From contig OX457061.1 of the NCBI GenBank assembly GCA_949752795.1, positions 12,171,492 to 12,235,491 on the forward strand: 64,000 bases of DNA, read 5' to 3'. Position 1 is the stretch's first letter, and each line of letters begins with the position of its first letter. A program made the translations under genes and the position numbers. Under the pieces are notes generated by a model that saw only the letters and a program-made list of their open reading frames with translations, was not told the DNA's origin and did no database searches. Positions 63,477 through 64,000 of the stretch are shown here, piece after piece. Origin of the DNA: Hyperoodon ampullatus (lineage: Eukaryota; Chordata; Mammalia; Artiodactyla; Ziphiidae).

Positions 63477-63524
63477 AGGTCAATTGATTTTTTGATAAAG
63501 AGACCAAAGTAATTCAGTGGGGAA

Positions 63525-63640
63525 AGTTTAGCAACCTGCTCAAGTCCAGGGAACTAGATGCAGTGGAGCCAGAATTCAAATCCCAGCAGTTGGGCTCCTG
63601 TGTCCTGTAATCACTCTCATTACACTGTCTCAATGTAGAG
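63525..63640 (-). repeat. MIR SINE fragment, antisense
   Basis: 'agcaacctgctcaagtccagggaactagatgcagtggagccagaattcaaatccc' is the antisense MIR core, directly after the end of the L1. Confidence 0.65.
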
Positions 63641-64000
63641 AGCAACCATGCCAGAGGGGACTCAGGTGGGGTCCTATCAGCCCTGCGCCAGGTACCTTCC
63701 ATAGGTTCCCTCTCAGCCTTTAGCACCAATGCCTTAATGTCAGGTCCAGGCATTACTCCCATTTCATAGAGGAGAAAGCTTGGATGGAGTCACCTAGGGA
63801 CTCAGTAGCTGACCGGGGATCTCTCCATAGCTGCTCTGTGACAAGTAACAGAAATGACAGGTGAGGAATAACAAAAGTGATAATAAAATCAGTTGGAAAT
63901 ACAGAGAGGGTTCTGGAAATCCTATAAGCCACATATGAGAGCTTTTCTCTGGGATGCAGAAAGGGAAGAGTGAAAGGGCATGATGAAGTTCTTTCAGAAA

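Larger units (their letters stand above)
59735..63520 (+). mobile_element. Degenerate L1 LINE, sense, with nested SINEs
   Basis: Contains L1 phrases such as 'aacatcagacgaagtagatctcagaacaaagag', 'agatgcaggaagagcatctgatcaaattcaac' and 'cattcatgacaactctcagcaaac'. The 62.9-63.1 kb part reads 'ggattggaaggttcaatcactg'. ORF2 is riddled with stops. It runs antisense to RABGAP1. Confidence 0.7.

Overview
This is a mammalian nuclear window: large introns, GT-AG exons, heavy LINE/SINE content and no bacterial gene structure. The abundant tRNA-Glu-derived CHR-type SINEs, with a head of the form 'ggacttccctggtggcgcagtgg', point to a cetacean. A younger, shorter subtype ('gcggtacgcgggc' in reverse orientation) with long A-tails and intact 9-17 bp target-site duplications makes a toothed whale or dolphin most likely. 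The species call is inferred from repeats alone.

Two protein-coding genes are present, both partial, and they converge tail to tail. On the + strand, about 1-33 kb holds the last 13 coding exons of STRBP (SPNR), a double-stranded-RNA-binding protein of the ILF3/NF90 family. The exons encode 493 residues: the C-terminal half of the DZF domain, two dsRNA-binding domains, an RG-rich stretch and the Tyr/Gly-rich C-terminus. The first STRBP exons lie before position 1. On the - strand, about 58.1-50.8 kb holds the last five coding exons of RABGAP1 (193 residues of C-terminal coiled coil) and its 3' UTR. All junctions keep frame and no disabling change was seen.

Layout: 1-3.3 kb, five STRBP DZF exons; 3.3-13.8 kb, a large intron filled with L2, L1 and SINE copies; 13.8-32.4 kb, the remaining STRBP exons; 32.4-33 kb, the proximal STRBP 3' UTR and poly(A) signal; 33-47.6 kb, largely repeat-poor sequence that may be a very long STRBP 3' UTR ending at a tandem AATAAA at 47.6 kb; 47.6-50.8 kb, the gap between convergent 3' ends; 50.8-58.1 kb, RABGAP1; 58.1-64 kb, a RABGAP1 intron with a degenerate L1 and young SINE insertions. 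The sequence is AT-rich to about 40 kb and GC-richer from about 41 to 50.7 kb.

The two genes share no pathway: STRBP binds structured RNA (spermatid perinuclear microtubule-associated RNP) and RABGAP1 is a Rab GTPase-activating protein acting on endosomal/Golgi traffic and at mitosis. Their link here is positional (convergent 3' ends). I found no clearly novel system. The best leads are the possible long 3' UTR, a perfect 15-bp hairpin at 49.48 kb, a cluster of coding-like minus-strand segments at 33.4-33.9 kb, and a 77-unit AC microsatellite.
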